The notes below the pieces were generated by a model that had not been told where the DNA came from, ran no database searches, and saw nothing but the letters and a program-made list of their open reading frames with translations. Of a stretch of 64,000 bases of DNA, positions 9,615 to 18,229 are shown piece after piece. The position numbers and the translations under genes were made by a program. Position 1 is the first letter of the stretch; every line of letters begins with the position of its first letter. Origin of the DNA: Streptomyces populi (lineage in GTDB: Bacteria; Actinomycetota; Actinomycetes; Streptomycetales; Streptomycetaceae); NCBI RefSeq assembly GCF_002911015.1, contig NZ_KZ626853.1, forward strand, positions 56,372-120,371. Reading direction: 5' to 3'.

Positions 9615-10697
9615 ATGACCACCCCGCTCGACTTCACCCACGAGACCCGGCCCGTCCGGGTCGTCTTCCGGTCCGGGGCCTCGGTGACCGCGACGCCCGG
9701 GGAGGTCGCGCGGCTCGCGCTGCACCGGGTGCTCGTCGTGTCCGGCGGCCGGGGGACGGAGGCCGCGCACGCGGTGGCGGCCGCGCTCGGCGACAGCTGC
9801 GCGGGGGTCCACTCCGGTGCCCGGATGCACGTACCCGTCGAGGTCGCCGACGAGGCCGTCGAGGCGGTGCGGGCCGCGGGCGCCGACGGGTGCGTCGCCG
9901 TCGGCGGCGGCAGCGCGATCGGCCTCGGCAAGGCGATCGCGCTGCGCACCGGCCTGCCGCTGATCGCCGTCCCCTCCACCTACTCGGGCTCCGAGATGAC
10001 GTCCGTGTGGGGTCTGACCGAGCAGGGGGTCAAACGCACCGGACGCGACTCCTCCGTACAGCCGCGCTGTGTCGTCTACGACCCCGACCTCACCCTCGGC
10101 CTCCCGGTCCCGCTCTCGGTGACCAGCGGGGTCAACGCCCTCGCGCACGCGGTCGAGGCGCTGTACGCCCCCGACGCCTCCCCGCTGGTCTCCCTGATGG
10201 CGGAGGAAGGCGTACGGGCGATGGCCGGTGCCCTTCCCGGAGTGGCCGCGGACCCCGGGGATCCTCAGGCGCGCGGGCGGGCCTTGTACGGCGCCTGGCT
10301 CTGCGGTTCCTGCCTCGGCTCGACGACCATGGGCCTGCACCACAAGCTGTGCCACGTCCTCGGCGGCACCTTCGGTCTGCCGCACGCCGAGACCCACACC
10401 GTGCTCCTCCCGTACACCCTCGCCCACAACGCGGCCGCCGCGCCGGAGGCGGTCGCCGTCCTGGCGCGGGCCCTGGACACCGACGACGTCCCCCGCGCCC
10501 TGCGGGAGCTCGCGGGCCGCCTCGGCGCTCCCCGCACTCTCGCCGAACTCGGCATGAAGGAGGCCGACCTGGCCCGAGCGGCGACCCAGCTGGCCGCCGA
10601 GTCCTTCCCCAACCCCCGTGAGGTCACCGCGAACGGCGTCCTCGGACTGCTGACGGCCGCCTACGAGGGCTGGGAGCCGCGGAGCGAAACCCCCTAG
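9615..10697 (+). CDS. maleylacetate reductase
   Basis: A 360-residue iron-containing alcohol dehydrogenase-fold enzyme that reduces maleylacetate to 3-oxoadipate with NAD(P)H in resorcinol/hydroxyquinol catabolism. The nucleotide site is CVAVGGGSAIGLGKAIALRT, VPSTYSGSEMTSVWG follows, and metal-ligand histidines lie in NALAHAVEALY, GLHHKLCHVLGG and LPHAETHTVLLPYTLAHNA. It starts with an ATGA overlap on the wrecked dioxygenase gene. It looks intact, but its normal substrate supplier is gone, so it may be relying on another source of maleylacetate or decaying. The 3' end carries a 24-bp tandem duplication. Confidence 0.92.
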   Translation: MTTPLDFTHETRPVRVVFRSGASVTATPGEVARLALHRVLVVSGGRGTEAAHAVAAALGDSCAGVHSGARMHVPVEVADEAVEAVRAAGADGCVAVGGGSAIGLGKAIALRTGLPLIAVPSTYSGSEMTSVWGLTEQGVKRTGRDSSVQPRCVVYDPDLTLGLPVPLSVTSGVNALAHAVEALYAPDASPLVSLMAEEGVRAMAGALPGVAADPGDPQARGRALYGAWLCGSCLGSTTMGLHHKLCHVLGGTFGLPHAETHTVLLPYTLAHNAAAAPEAVAVLARALDTDDVPRALRELAGRLGAPRTLAELGMKEADLARAATQLAAESFPNPREVTANGVLGLLTAAYEGWEPRSETP

Positions 10698-10726
10698 GGG
10701 CGGCGGAGCGAAACTCCCCAGGGGCG
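10679..10726. repeat. 24-bp tandem duplication spanning the maleylacetate reductase stop codon
   Basis: Two near-identical 24-bp units (10679-10702 and 10703-10726, two mismatches) cover the last codons and the TAG stop at 10695. Each unit has an internal CCCC-GGGG inverted repeat. Duplication may have changed the last few residues. Confidence 0.8.
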
Positions 10727-11050
10727 GCGTGCTGTTTCCGCCGCTCCGGAAGCGGCAGGGGGCGGCTTCCCCTCTTCGGCGATGGCGGGATGGTCGCGCC
10801 GCGGGGGAGCGGCCGGGCGGGGCCCGTCGAACCGTCTGGTTTCTGTGATGACTGACGATACGTCACTTACGTTGCGGCGCAGGTTGATTGAGCGGTCGAC
10901 GACTCTTCGGGTCGTTTCGGGCGGGGGTGGCGCACATCACCCCGTTGGGCGCCGAAACGTGCGGCGGGGCTTCACGGGTTCATGACACTCTCGCCTCTGG
11001 TTACCCGTCGGTAATCCATAGCCACCCCCCACCCTCCTCAAGGACTGACC
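10727..11050. other. intergenic region before the lipoprotein gene
   Basis: No gene is supported here. It contains a short GCCGCT-AGCGGC hairpin after the reductase, a 13-bp inverted repeat TGACGATACGTCA (10853-10865), and a less GC-rich stretch ending in a binding site for the next gene. No promoter elements are certain. Confidence 0.5.
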
Positions 11051-12496
11051 TTGCGTATCCGCAAGCGGCCCTCGCGGGCAGTAGTGCCCGTGCTCGCCGC
11101 ATCCGCCCTCTTCCTCGTCGCCGGCTGCTCCGCGAGCTCCGCGGAACCGTCCTCCCGGGCCGACCGTGCCCGGCCGGTCGCGGCCTCCGCCTCCTCCTCC
11201 ACGGACGGTGGGCGGCCGCTCGCCGTCGCCGCGGCCCCCGAGGCGGCGGCCACCTCGACCGCCGTCGCCCGTCCCGGCGCGCCGGGCGGCCGGGCGCACC
11301 GCGCCGCGCTCAAGGTGACGTCGTACGACAGCAAGACCCGACGGGCCGTCATATCGACCGTGGGGAAAGGTGGTTCGGGCGGAGGGGTGACGGAAACTCC
11401 GTCCCCGTCCGCCGGGAGCACGGTGAAGCCGCACGGCACCACCGTGGGCGATGTCATCGCCAGCGCTCCCGCGCCCGGCGCCCCCGACGGCCTGCTGGCG
11501 AAGGTGACCGAGGTGATCGGCGAGAGCGGTGCCGGCGTCGAGGTGCAGACCGCACCGACGACCCTGGACGCCTTGCTGGGTGACGACGACGCCAAGGGTT
11601 CCGTCCCCGTCGATCCGGCGTCCTTCGACATCGAGAAGCTGCTGCCGGACGTGCAGGTTTCCTGGGCCAGGGCCGGAGGCGTCCGCGTCGGCCCCGAGGG
11701 CGCGAAGGTTCCGCTCGGCAGCCTGCGGATCGATGTCGACGCGAAGGTGGCGACGGCGCCGGGGGCGCCGGCCTCGGCGGCGGCATCCGTGTCCGGGTTC
11801 GTGCAGGTCGCACCCGACGTCGACTTCTCCTACGGCGGTGACGCGGCCCGCTCCGGGCCCGGAGCGGCCTATCTCGGTGTCTCCGGCGACTGGGACGCGC
11901 AGTGGGCGGTGAAGGGGCGCGCCGCCGCCTCTGCGCAGCCCCGGCGGGTGCCGTTCGCCAAGCTGCACGCCGACCCCGTTCTCCAGGTCGGCCCGATTCC
12001 CGTCGTGGTGAACCTCGATCTGACCTGCTACTTCGAGATCGGTGCCGACGGAACCGTCACGGTCGACGTCGAGCAGCATCTCAAGGGTGACTTCAAGGCT
12101 GGCGGCACCTTCGGTCCTGCCCGGGGGTGGACGCCGGTCGACGAGTCGCACATGACGAGCAGTCCGGTGCGTACCTCGGTCACCGCGGCGGGACGGGTGA
12201 AGTCGGCCCTCGGCGCCGAGGCCACCGTCGGCCTCTACGGTGCCGTCGGTGTCACCGCCGACCTGGCCCCGTATCTGCGGGGAGAGGTCGCGGGCTCGGC
12301 CGAGGCCACGACCGCGATCGGGTCCACGGGGAGGACGGACGTCGCCGCGGCGGGTGACTGGGCTCTCTACGGTGGTGTCGACCTGACCGGAACCCTGCGG
12401 ATGCAGTTGTCCGTCTTCGGCACTCCTGTGTTCCGACGTGCGATCCCTCTGGGCGTGTTGCACCGGGAGTGGAAGCTCGCCGACGGTCACGTGTAG
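11051..12496 (+). CDS. secreted lipoprotein of unknown function
   Basis: A 481-residue protein starting at TTG 11051 behind AAGGA. The signal peptide is AVVPVLAASALFLVAGCSAS, with lipobox VAGC placing the lipidated Cys at about residue 26. A low-complexity Ala/Ser/Pro linker follows to about residue 90. The rest is beta-rich, with repeated short strands such as VQVAPDVDFSYGGDAARSG and VAGSAEATTAIGSTGRTDVA, and ends with FRRAIPLGVLHREWKLADG. I do not recognise a catalytic family. A very strong hairpin follows. Confidence 0.8.
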   Translation: MRIRKRPSRAVVPVLAASALFLVAGCSASSAEPSSRADRARPVAASASSSTDGGRPLAVAAAPEAAATSTAVARPGAPGGRAHRAALKVTSYDSKTRRAVISTVGKGGSGGGVTETPSPSAGSTVKPHGTTVGDVIASAPAPGAPDGLLAKVTEVIGESGAGVEVQTAPTTLDALLGDDDAKGSVPVDPASFDIEKLLPDVQVSWARAGGVRVGPEGAKVPLGSLRIDVDAKVATAPGAPASAAASVSGFVQVAPDVDFSYGGDAARSGPGAAYLGVSGDWDAQWAVKGRAAASAQPRRVPFAKLHADPVLQVGPIPVVVNLDLTCYFEIGADGTVTVDVEQHLKGDFKAGGTFGPARGWTPVDESHMTSSPVRTSVTAAGRVKSALGAEATVGLYGAVGVTADLAPYLRGEVAGSAEATTAIGSTGRTDVAAAGDWALYGGVDLTGTLRMQLSVFGTPVFRRAIPLGVLHREWKLADGHV

Positions 12497-12596
12497 GTCC
12501 CGGGCGCGTCCGAGGTCCACCTGGAGTCGGAGGACGGCAGATCCGGGGGCGGCGCACCTCCCGTCCCCACCAGCAACCACGCTGACGGGTACGGGA

Positions 12597-12629
12597 GTTG
12601 GGGTGCATCGGAATTCGATGCACCCCAAC
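12597..12629. terminator. perfect 14-bp-stem hairpin between lipoprotein and NPP1 genes
   Basis: GTTGGGGTGCATCG and its exact complement flank a GAATT loop. It lies 100 nt after the lipoprotein stop and 155 nt before the NPP1 start. A terminator is most likely; an operator is possible because the arms also form a long dyad. Confidence 0.65.
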
Positions 12630-12784
12630 AGGCTTTGCTTACCTCCCCGTTGGGATATCTTTCATCGCTCCGAGACCCGCGGCCCCTGGTGTTTTTCCCG
12701 CTCGCCCGGAAGGCTGATCTGGGCATGCCAAGACGACCGCCTGGTCTGCCCCGCCCCCACGCCGCGGTCGATCTGGAGGAAGCA

Positions 12785-13552
12785 GTGACATCAAGCTCGC
12801 GGGCCCGCAGGGTCGCGCTCGTCCTCGGCAGCGCCGTCGCGCTGGTCGTCGCCTTCCCGGGCAGCGCCCTCGCCGACCCGCCCAGGGCCCTGCCCGGCAA
12901 CGCGGACGCACTGGAGAGCACGTTCCAGCCGGCCTTCGACTACGACACCGACGGCTGTTACCCGACCCCCGCCATCGGCCCCGACGGGACGATCAATCCC
13001 GGACTCAAGCCCTCCGGGGCCCTGAACGGCAACTGCCGCGACTCCTGGGACCTGGACAACACCAACGGGTACTCCCGCGAGAAGTGCAACAACGGCTGGT
13101 GCGCCATCATCTACGGCCTCTACATGGAGAAGGACCAGGCCGTCATCGGCAGCGGTCTCGGCGGACACCGCAACGACTGGGAGCACGTCGTGGTGTGGGT
13201 CCAGGACAACCAGGCCAAGTACGTCTCCACGTCCGCCCACGGCAACTTCAACATCTACAACCGGGACCAGATCCGCTGGGACGGAAACCACCCCAAGATC
13301 GTCTACCACAAGGACGGCATCGGCACGCACTGCTTCCGGCCCGCCAACACCAATGACGAGCCGCCGGAGAACCACTACCACACCTGGCAGTTCCCGACCC
13401 TGGTCGGCTGGAACGGCTACCCCGCCGGACTGCGCGACAAGCTGACCGCGTACGACTTCGGCAGCGCCCACTTCGGCCTCAGGGACGACAGCTTCAGCTC
13501 CCACCTCTCGAAGGCCAAGCCGGCGGGCATCGCCTTCGACCCCAACGCCTGA
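12785..13552 (+). CDS. secreted NPP1/NLP (necrosis-inducing) family protein
   Basis: A 255-residue exported protein. GTG 12785 lies 5 nt behind GGAGG. The signal peptide ends FPGSALA before DPPRALPG. The core carries the NLP heptapeptide region as GLGGHRNDWEHVVVWV; the canonical motif is GHRHDWE, so the second His is Asn here. WCAIIYGLYMEKDQ and CFRPANTNDEPPENHYHTWQ are further family blocks. NLPs bind plant sphingolipids and permeabilise membranes, but many non-cytolytic forms occur in saprophytes. The altered heptapeptide makes toxicity uncertain. Confidence 0.85.
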   Translation: MTSSSRARRVALVLGSAVALVVAFPGSALADPPRALPGNADALESTFQPAFDYDTDGCYPTPAIGPDGTINPGLKPSGALNGNCRDSWDLDNTNGYSREKCNNGWCAIIYGLYMEKDQAVIGSGLGGHRNDWEHVVVWVQDNQAKYVSTSAHGNFNIYNRDQIRWDGNHPKIVYHKDGIGTHCFRPANTNDEPPENHYHTWQFPTLVGWNGYPAGLRDKLTAYDFGSAHFGLRDDSFSSHLSKAKPAGIAFDPNA

Positions 13553-13675
13553 CCGGCCCCTCGGGGGACACCGCCCCCGCTGCGCTGCGGCGATGACCCT
13601 GCGTGTGCGGCCGTCCACCGGCGTGCGGTAAGGTTCGGGTGCGCGAACACGCGGGAGACCGCGAGGGAGACGCAT

Positions 13676-13749
<74 letters not shown>

Positions 13750-13776
13750 CCGGGGTTCGCCCCGTTGTCGGAGGTC

Positions 13777-13812
13777 GGAGGCCGTTTCCCCGTTCACGGG
13801 GAAACGGCCTCC
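13777..13812 (+). terminator. terminator after the second tRNA-Pro
   Basis: A 16-bp perfect stem (GGAGGCCGTTTCCCCG and its complement) with a 4-nt TTCA loop starts 28 nt past the tRNA end. Confidence 0.8.
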
Positions 13813-14009
13813 GGCGTGTTCCGGGGGTCGGCTCCCGCATCCGTCCGACACCGGCCGTCGTTCCGGGGAGCGCTGTCCGTGGGCGGGCGGCCACGCCGGC
13901 ACGGCGGATGTCCGCCGGCCCCGGCGGCCGGGCCTGCCCGGGCAGCCGGACTTCCGCCCGGGGCTCACCGGGGACACGGAGGTCGTCCACGCGTTCCGGC
14001 CCGAGCGCG

Positions 14010-14680
14010 GTGAACGCTCCCGCGCGGGTGGTGTTCCTCACCACGGCCCATGAGGCCAGCACCGCCCTGCTCGTCGCGGAAGCGGCGCGGCGGCGCGGTC
14101 TGGAGCACGTCGTACCGGACGGTCCGGACGTGGTGGACGCCCTGGCCGGGCGCGCTGTGCACCGGTACGGCGGGCCGCCGGCGGCGGACCGGGTCGCCGC
14201 TCGGCCGGGCCCGGGGCTGCTGGAGCCGGCCGACGCCTGGCTCGCCGAGCTGCCCGAGGAGTTCACCGGCCGACGGATCACGCCGACCACGCTCTCGCAG
14301 GCGTGGAGCGCCGGCCGCCCGCTGTTCGTCGAACCACCGAGCGACAAGCAGTTCCCCGCGGCCGTCTACGCCGACGGCACCGGCTGCCGCACGAAGGCGA
14401 GCGGATCGGCCCCGACACCCCGGTGCTGGTCTCGGAAGCGGGGCTCGCTGCCCAGCGCCGTGGTCGTCGATGTCGGCCTCGGCCAGGACCCCGACACCGG
14501 TGGCGAACGGTGGGCGGTGGTGGAGGCGAACATGCCCTGGTCCGCCCATGGCTACGCGGCCGATCCGACCGGGTCCCGGAGGTCGTTCTGCGAGCCGCCG
14601 GCCCACGAGACCTGGTCGCCCCCGGCGATCGCGGGTCCCTGTGCACCGTGTCCGCCCCGGCCGAAGCGCCCGACGCCTGA
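14010..14680 (+). pseudogene. ATP-grasp domain protein (RimK-like), frameshifted and internally deleted
   Basis: Translation begins at GTG 14010 (VVFLTTAHEASTALLVAEAA, then GLEHVVPDGPDVVDALAGRA) in one frame. Near 14385 homology moves to another frame (RLPHEGERIGPDTPVLVSEA). It then returns to the first (LPSAVVVDVGLGQDPDTGGE, RWAVVEANMPW) and ends in the second (VVLRAAGPRDLVAPGDRG) at TGA 14680. About 40-50 residues that normally separate LVSE and LPSAVV are also missing. Related intact actinobacterial proteins are ATP-grasp ligases of unknown substrate. At least two indels and a deletion make it non-functional. Confidence 0.8.
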
Positions 14681-14710
14681 GGGGAGGGCCGCCGGGCACG
14701 GGAACAGGAC

Positions 14711-15421
14711 TCATCCGTCGCTCCGGGGCCGCGATTCCGCCGGGCACCACAGCCGCAGCCCCGCGATGCGGTCCTCGATGCCGCCCGGCCAGTGCGGGTT
14801 GGGCAGTCCGTCGTGAGTCATGTGCTCCCGGCGCCACAGACGCGGCCACAGGGTGTTCTCCCGGGGACGCAGACAGTGGGACCGGCCGCACGCGCAGGAG
14901 CGCCGTACCGCCCCGCAGCCGCGGCACAGGTCGATGAATCCGTGGCCGGTCGAACGGGACACCGGAGGCTGCTCGTTGCCGCAGTGAGCGCAGCCGGGCA
15001 CCGGTTCGCTGTGCGCCAGGAGGATCTGGCGGCGGACGAACGCGGGGAGAGGGAGGGCCGGGTGGCAGAGCGGATCCGTCTGGAAGCACGTGTGCCGCCC
15101 GTGGAGGTGCCACCACGTTCCCGGCCGTCGGGGCACCCGTCGGCCGGCCTGCTTCTCGCGTCGCCGCCGCTCGGTGTACCGGGCGTCCTCGGCCAGTCGG
15201 AGCAGCCGCGCTTCGTGGAGTTCGGTCGCCGCCCGCGTCAGCGACTCGGGATCGGCCGAGAGGTCGCGCGGTATTCGGGCGCTGACCGTCAGATGGTGGT
15301 AGGTGGCCCGGAACCCGTACGGGGCGTACAGGGTGAGACAGGTCCGCAGTGCCGCGTGGCGGCGCCGGACCGGCAGCGTCGAGTCGAGGACGATGTGGTG
15401 ATGCGTCAGGAAGCTGGCCAT
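14711..15421 (-). CDS. unknown Cys/His-rich protein, putative zinc-ribbon
   Basis: A 236-residue protein I do not recognise. The N-terminal half reads like a helical alpha/beta domain (FLTHHHIVLDSTLPVRRRHA, then a YAPYGFRATYHHLTVSARIP block). The C-terminal half has CxxC-type pairs (PGCAHCGNEQ, DLCRGCGAVRRSCACGRSHC) that would suit one or two zinc sites. Its ATG shares one base with the TGA of the upstream gene (TGATG), so the two are translationally coupled and probably work together. Confidence 0.65.
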   Translation of the reverse strand: MASFLTHHHIVLDSTLPVRRRHAALRTCLTLYAPYGFRATYHHLTVSARIPRDLSADPESLTRAATELHEARLLRLAEDARYTERRRREKQAGRRVPRRPGTWWHLHGRHTCFQTDPLCHPALPLPAFVRRQILLAHSEPVPGCAHCGNEQPPVSRSTGHGFIDLCRGCGAVRRSCACGRSHCLRPRENTLWPRLWRREHMTHDGLPNPHWPGGIEDRIAGLRLWCPAESRPRSDG

Positions 15422-16041
15422 CAGACGCGGGCCCTTCGCAAGGGTGCGGTGATCGCCAGGGACCGGTCGAACGCTTCGACCATGGCTTCGGCCGACTCAG
15501 GCGCGTGCCGGGCGGCCCAGACCGAGACCAGCAGGAGGAAATCGGCGAGGTCCCGCTGCACGCCGAGCAGCAGCCGGGTGAGTTCCGCCCGGGGAATCTC
15601 GATCACGGGTCCAGGGATCTCGCCGTCCGGGCGCAGCAGAACCGTCTCGCCGAGCTGCTCGGTCCACGGAGTCGGGTCGTGGCCGAGCCATGTCTCCCCT
15701 CCGTCGGCGATCTCCAGCCACTCCCGCCAGTCCTCCAGCCCGCAGCAGCACCCGGGCGTGACGGTCGTACCGGTGTCCGTGTCCTGGACCCGCAGTCCGC
15801 CGGGGGCGACGAAGCCCTCTTCGCCCAGCAGCGAGCTCAGGAACGCGGCGGCCGACCCGGCCTGCCCCACGTCGGCCCGGTGGCTGTTGTAGTCGGCGAG
15901 GGTGGCCATGGCCGTGCCGGCCTGGTCGGGGCTCAGGGCACCGCTCAACGACATGAGGCGGTACGGCGGCTGCTCGGCGACCGGCCAGAACGAGAAGTCG
16001 GGCAGGGCTCTGGTCTCCAGCACGGCGTGTATGACGATCAC
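15421..16041 (-). CDS. unknown protein, first gene of a coupled pair
   Basis: A 206-residue soluble protein with no family I can name. It begins MIVIHAVLETRALPDFSFWP, has an unusual triple cysteine (TPGCCCGLEDWREWLEIADG), and ends in a long helical segment (ELTRLLLGVQRDLADFLLLV). The TGATG junction couples it to the next gene. No signal peptide or membrane span is visible. Confidence 0.65.
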   Translation of the reverse strand: MIVIHAVLETRALPDFSFWPVAEQPPYRLMSLSGALSPDQAGTAMATLADYNSHRADVGQAGSAAAFLSSLLGEEGFVAPGGLRVQDTDTGTTVTPGCCCGLEDWREWLEIADGGETWLGHDPTPWTEQLGETVLLRPDGEIPGPVIEIPRAELTRLLLGVQRDLADFLLLVSVWAARHAPESAEAMVEAFDRSLAITAPLRRARV

Positions 16042-16328
16042 CGCTCCAGTGTCGCGGACACCTCGCCCGGGGCGCCGCGGAATATCGGCTCACGCGCACG
16101 ACGGACGGCACCTGGAGCCCGGTCGGCCGGGCAGGGTCGTTCCCGAGGCGGTGCGGGGCGGGCAGCGGCGGGGGCAGCACCGAAGTCGTGGCCGGAGGCC
16201 GTGTCGGAATTCCGACACGGCCTCGGGTTCTCCTCCTCCGTGCGCCGCCGGTACGGCCTCCGGCCGTTCTCCCGCGCGCACCGTGTCCGGGCGGCGTCGG
16301 CCGCGGACCGCCGTCCGTGAAAGGCGGG

Positions 16329-17996
16329 TCAGGCCTGGTCCAGCAGGGCGATCAGGGCCTTCCGCAGAGTCGTCCGGGGATCCTTGGACGGCCCCTCGGA
16401 CCGCCAGGCGACGAAGCCGTCGGGGCGCACCAGCACGGCGCCCTCCGCGCTCACGCCGTGGACCTGCGCCCAGTCCGCGTCGCCCGCGGGAACCAGGTCC
16501 GCCTCGGGCCCGCCGCCGATCCGGTACGAGTCGAGCGGGACGGACAGCTGCCGGGCCGTGTCCTTCGCCGCCGCGTGCCAGGCGCCGGTGCCGTCCGCCG
16601 AGCTCAGCAGCACCATGGAACGCTCGTACAGGTCGAGGGCGGAGATCCGGGAGCCGGCGCGGGTCAGCCACATGTGCGGCGCCCGGGTCCCCGGCTCGCC
16701 CGTCAGCCGTACGCCCTCCGGCACGACCGGAGCGGCCGTGTCGGCGCCGAGGACCGCGCCGCGCGGGTAGCGGTAGGCGAGCGCCACGTTGAGGATCCCG
16801 CCCTTCCTGCCGCCGGGGCCGCCCTGCCCGACCGCCGCGGGCTCCGGGGTGTACCCCGGGTGGCTGTGCTCGACCGAACGCGACGAGGCGCGGGCGCTCG
16901 TCGCCTCCGCCACCGGCCGGCGCTCGGCGTCGTAGGACTCCAGCAGACCCGGGCCGGCCCAGCCCGCCAGCACCGCGGACAGCTTCCAGGCGAGGTTGTG
17001 GGCGTCCTGGATACCGGTGTTGGAGCCGAACGCCCCCGTCGGGGACATCTCGTGGGCCGAGTCGCCGGCCAGGAACACCCGCCCCCGCGCGTACCGTTCG
17101 GCGACCCGCTCGGCCGCGTGCCAGGCCGCCCGGCCGGTGATCTCCACGTCGAGATCCGGCACGCCCACGGCCCGCCGGATGTGCTCCACGCACCGCTCGT
17201 CGGTGAACTCCTCCAGGGTTTCCCCGTGTTCGGGGTGCCAGGGAGCGTGGAAGACCCAGTGTTCCTCGTTGTCGACGGGCAGCAGGGCACCGTCGGCCGC
17301 CGGATCGGTCAGGTAGCAGACGATGAACCGGCGGTCGCCGACGACCTCGGCCAGGTCCCGGGAGGTGAACGTGAGGCTCACGTTGTGGAACAGGTCGCCA
17401 GGTCCGGTCTGGCCGATGCGCAGGGCGTCGCGGATCGGGCTGCGCGGACCGTCCGCCGCGACGAGGTAGTCCGCGCGGATCGTCGTGTGCTCGCCGGTCT
17501 CCCGGCTCTTGACCTTCGCCGTCACCCCGTCGGAGTCCTGCTCGAAGGACATCAGCTCGGTCGAGAACCGCAGGTCGCCGCCCAGCTCCCGGGCACTCCT
17601 CAGCAGCACCGGTTCGAGGTCGTTCTGGCTGCACAGGCACCACGCCCCCGGGCTGAAGCGGGCCAGCCCGCCGCCGGGGTCGATCTCCTTGAACAGCCAC
17701 TCCCCGGCGTCGCCCACCAGGGTCGGCGTCTGCAGGATGCCGTGGTTGTCCGCGAGGACCGACGCCGCCTCCTCGATGCGCCGCTGCACGCCGGCCACCC
17801 GGAAGATCTCCATGGTGCGCACGTTGTTGCCGCGCCCGCGCGGGTGCATCGAGGTACCCGCGTGCTTCTCGACCAGGACGTGCGGCACCCCGAGGCGCCC
17901 CAGGAACAGCGAGGTCGAGAGGCCCACCAGTGAGCCGCCGACGACGAGGACGGGCGTGTGGAGACCGTTCTCGCCGGCCTCTTCGAATCGGTTCAT
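16329..17996 (-). CDS. whiE-ORFVIII: FAD-dependent aromatic polyketide monooxygenase (whiE ORFVIII type)
   Basis: A 555-residue class A flavoprotein hydroxylase. The Rossmann motif is VLVVGGSLVGLSTSLFLGRLG minus its flanks, with the conserved DG motif VAADGPRSPIRDAL and GD motif VFLAGDSAHEMSPTGAFGSN for FAD ribityl binding. A C-terminal thioredoxin-like domain follows, as in PgaE/MtmOIV relatives. It is divergent from the pigment polyketide genes, exactly the place of whiE ORFVIII, which hydroxylates the spore-pigment chromophore. The 233-bp gap should hold two divergent sporulation promoters. Confidence 0.88.
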   Translation of the reverse strand: MNRFEEAGENGLHTPVLVVGGSLVGLSTSLFLGRLGVPHVLVEKHAGTSMHPRGRGNNVRTMEIFRVAGVQRRIEEAASVLADNHGILQTPTLVGDAGEWLFKEIDPGGGLARFSPGAWCLCSQNDLEPVLLRSARELGGDLRFSTELMSFEQDSDGVTAKVKSRETGEHTTIRADYLVAADGPRSPIRDALRIGQTGPGDLFHNVSLTFTSRDLAEVVGDRRFIVCYLTDPAADGALLPVDNEEHWVFHAPWHPEHGETLEEFTDERCVEHIRRAVGVPDLDVEITGRAAWHAAERVAERYARGRVFLAGDSAHEMSPTGAFGSNTGIQDAHNLAWKLSAVLAGWAGPGLLESYDAERRPVAEATSARASSRSVEHSHPGYTPEPAAVGQGGPGGRKGGILNVALAYRYPRGAVLGADTAAPVVPEGVRLTGEPGTRAPHMWLTRAGSRISALDLYERSMVLLSSADGTGAWHAAAKDTARQLSVPLDSYRIGGGPEADLVPAGDADWAQVHGVSAEGAVLVRPDGFVAWRSEGPSKDPRTTLRKALIALLDQA

Positions 17997-18229
17997 CGAT
18001 TGCCTCCAGCGCCGCCGGGGACGCGAGTCAGGGATGGGATGCAGATTCCATGCCCGGTGCGGGCCGGTTCGCGCGGCAGGGGCACCCGGATGGCGCGCGG
18101 TTCACTCGGCTGACCCGCGGGACTCGCGCAGTCCCGGGCTCGCGGCAACGATCAGCACATGGCGGCCCCGGCGTTTCGGATACCGCGGTCGTTCCGGACT
18201 TCCGTGACGAAAAGGAGAGGTGTGCCGCA
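17997..18229. promoter_or_regulatory. divergent promoter region of the spore-pigment cluster
   Basis: 233 bp separate the hydroxylase from the polyketide operon. A GGGACT-cgcgc-AGTCCC dyad lies at 18119-18135. AAGGAGAGG at 18212-18220 is the binding site of the first operon gene. In S. coelicolor the equivalent region carries two late-sporulation promoters, one sigma-F dependent; I cannot identify their hexamers here with confidence. Confidence 0.5.

Larger units (their letters stand above)
8736..9618 (+). pseudogene. hydroxyquinol 1,2-dioxygenase, disrupted by a deleted TnpB-type element
   Basis: The gene starts at ATG 8736 behind GGGAG and encodes an intradiol dioxygenase N-terminus (ITDAVVDGFADTADPGLREL, then LLGSLTRHLHAFVRETRP), then hits foreign sequence and a stop at 8874. 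Dioxygenase sequence resumes near 9355 as YPIPVDDPVGALLGGTGRHP, then shifts frame near 9440 to THIFVAGGPYLDSDAVFAVK and runs to a stop at 9618. The middle, about 170 of an expected ~290 residues including the iron ligands, is gone. Intact enzymes cleave hydroxyquinol to maleylacetate. The final TGA overlaps the maleylacetate reductase ATG, marking an old coupled operon. Confidence 0.85.
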
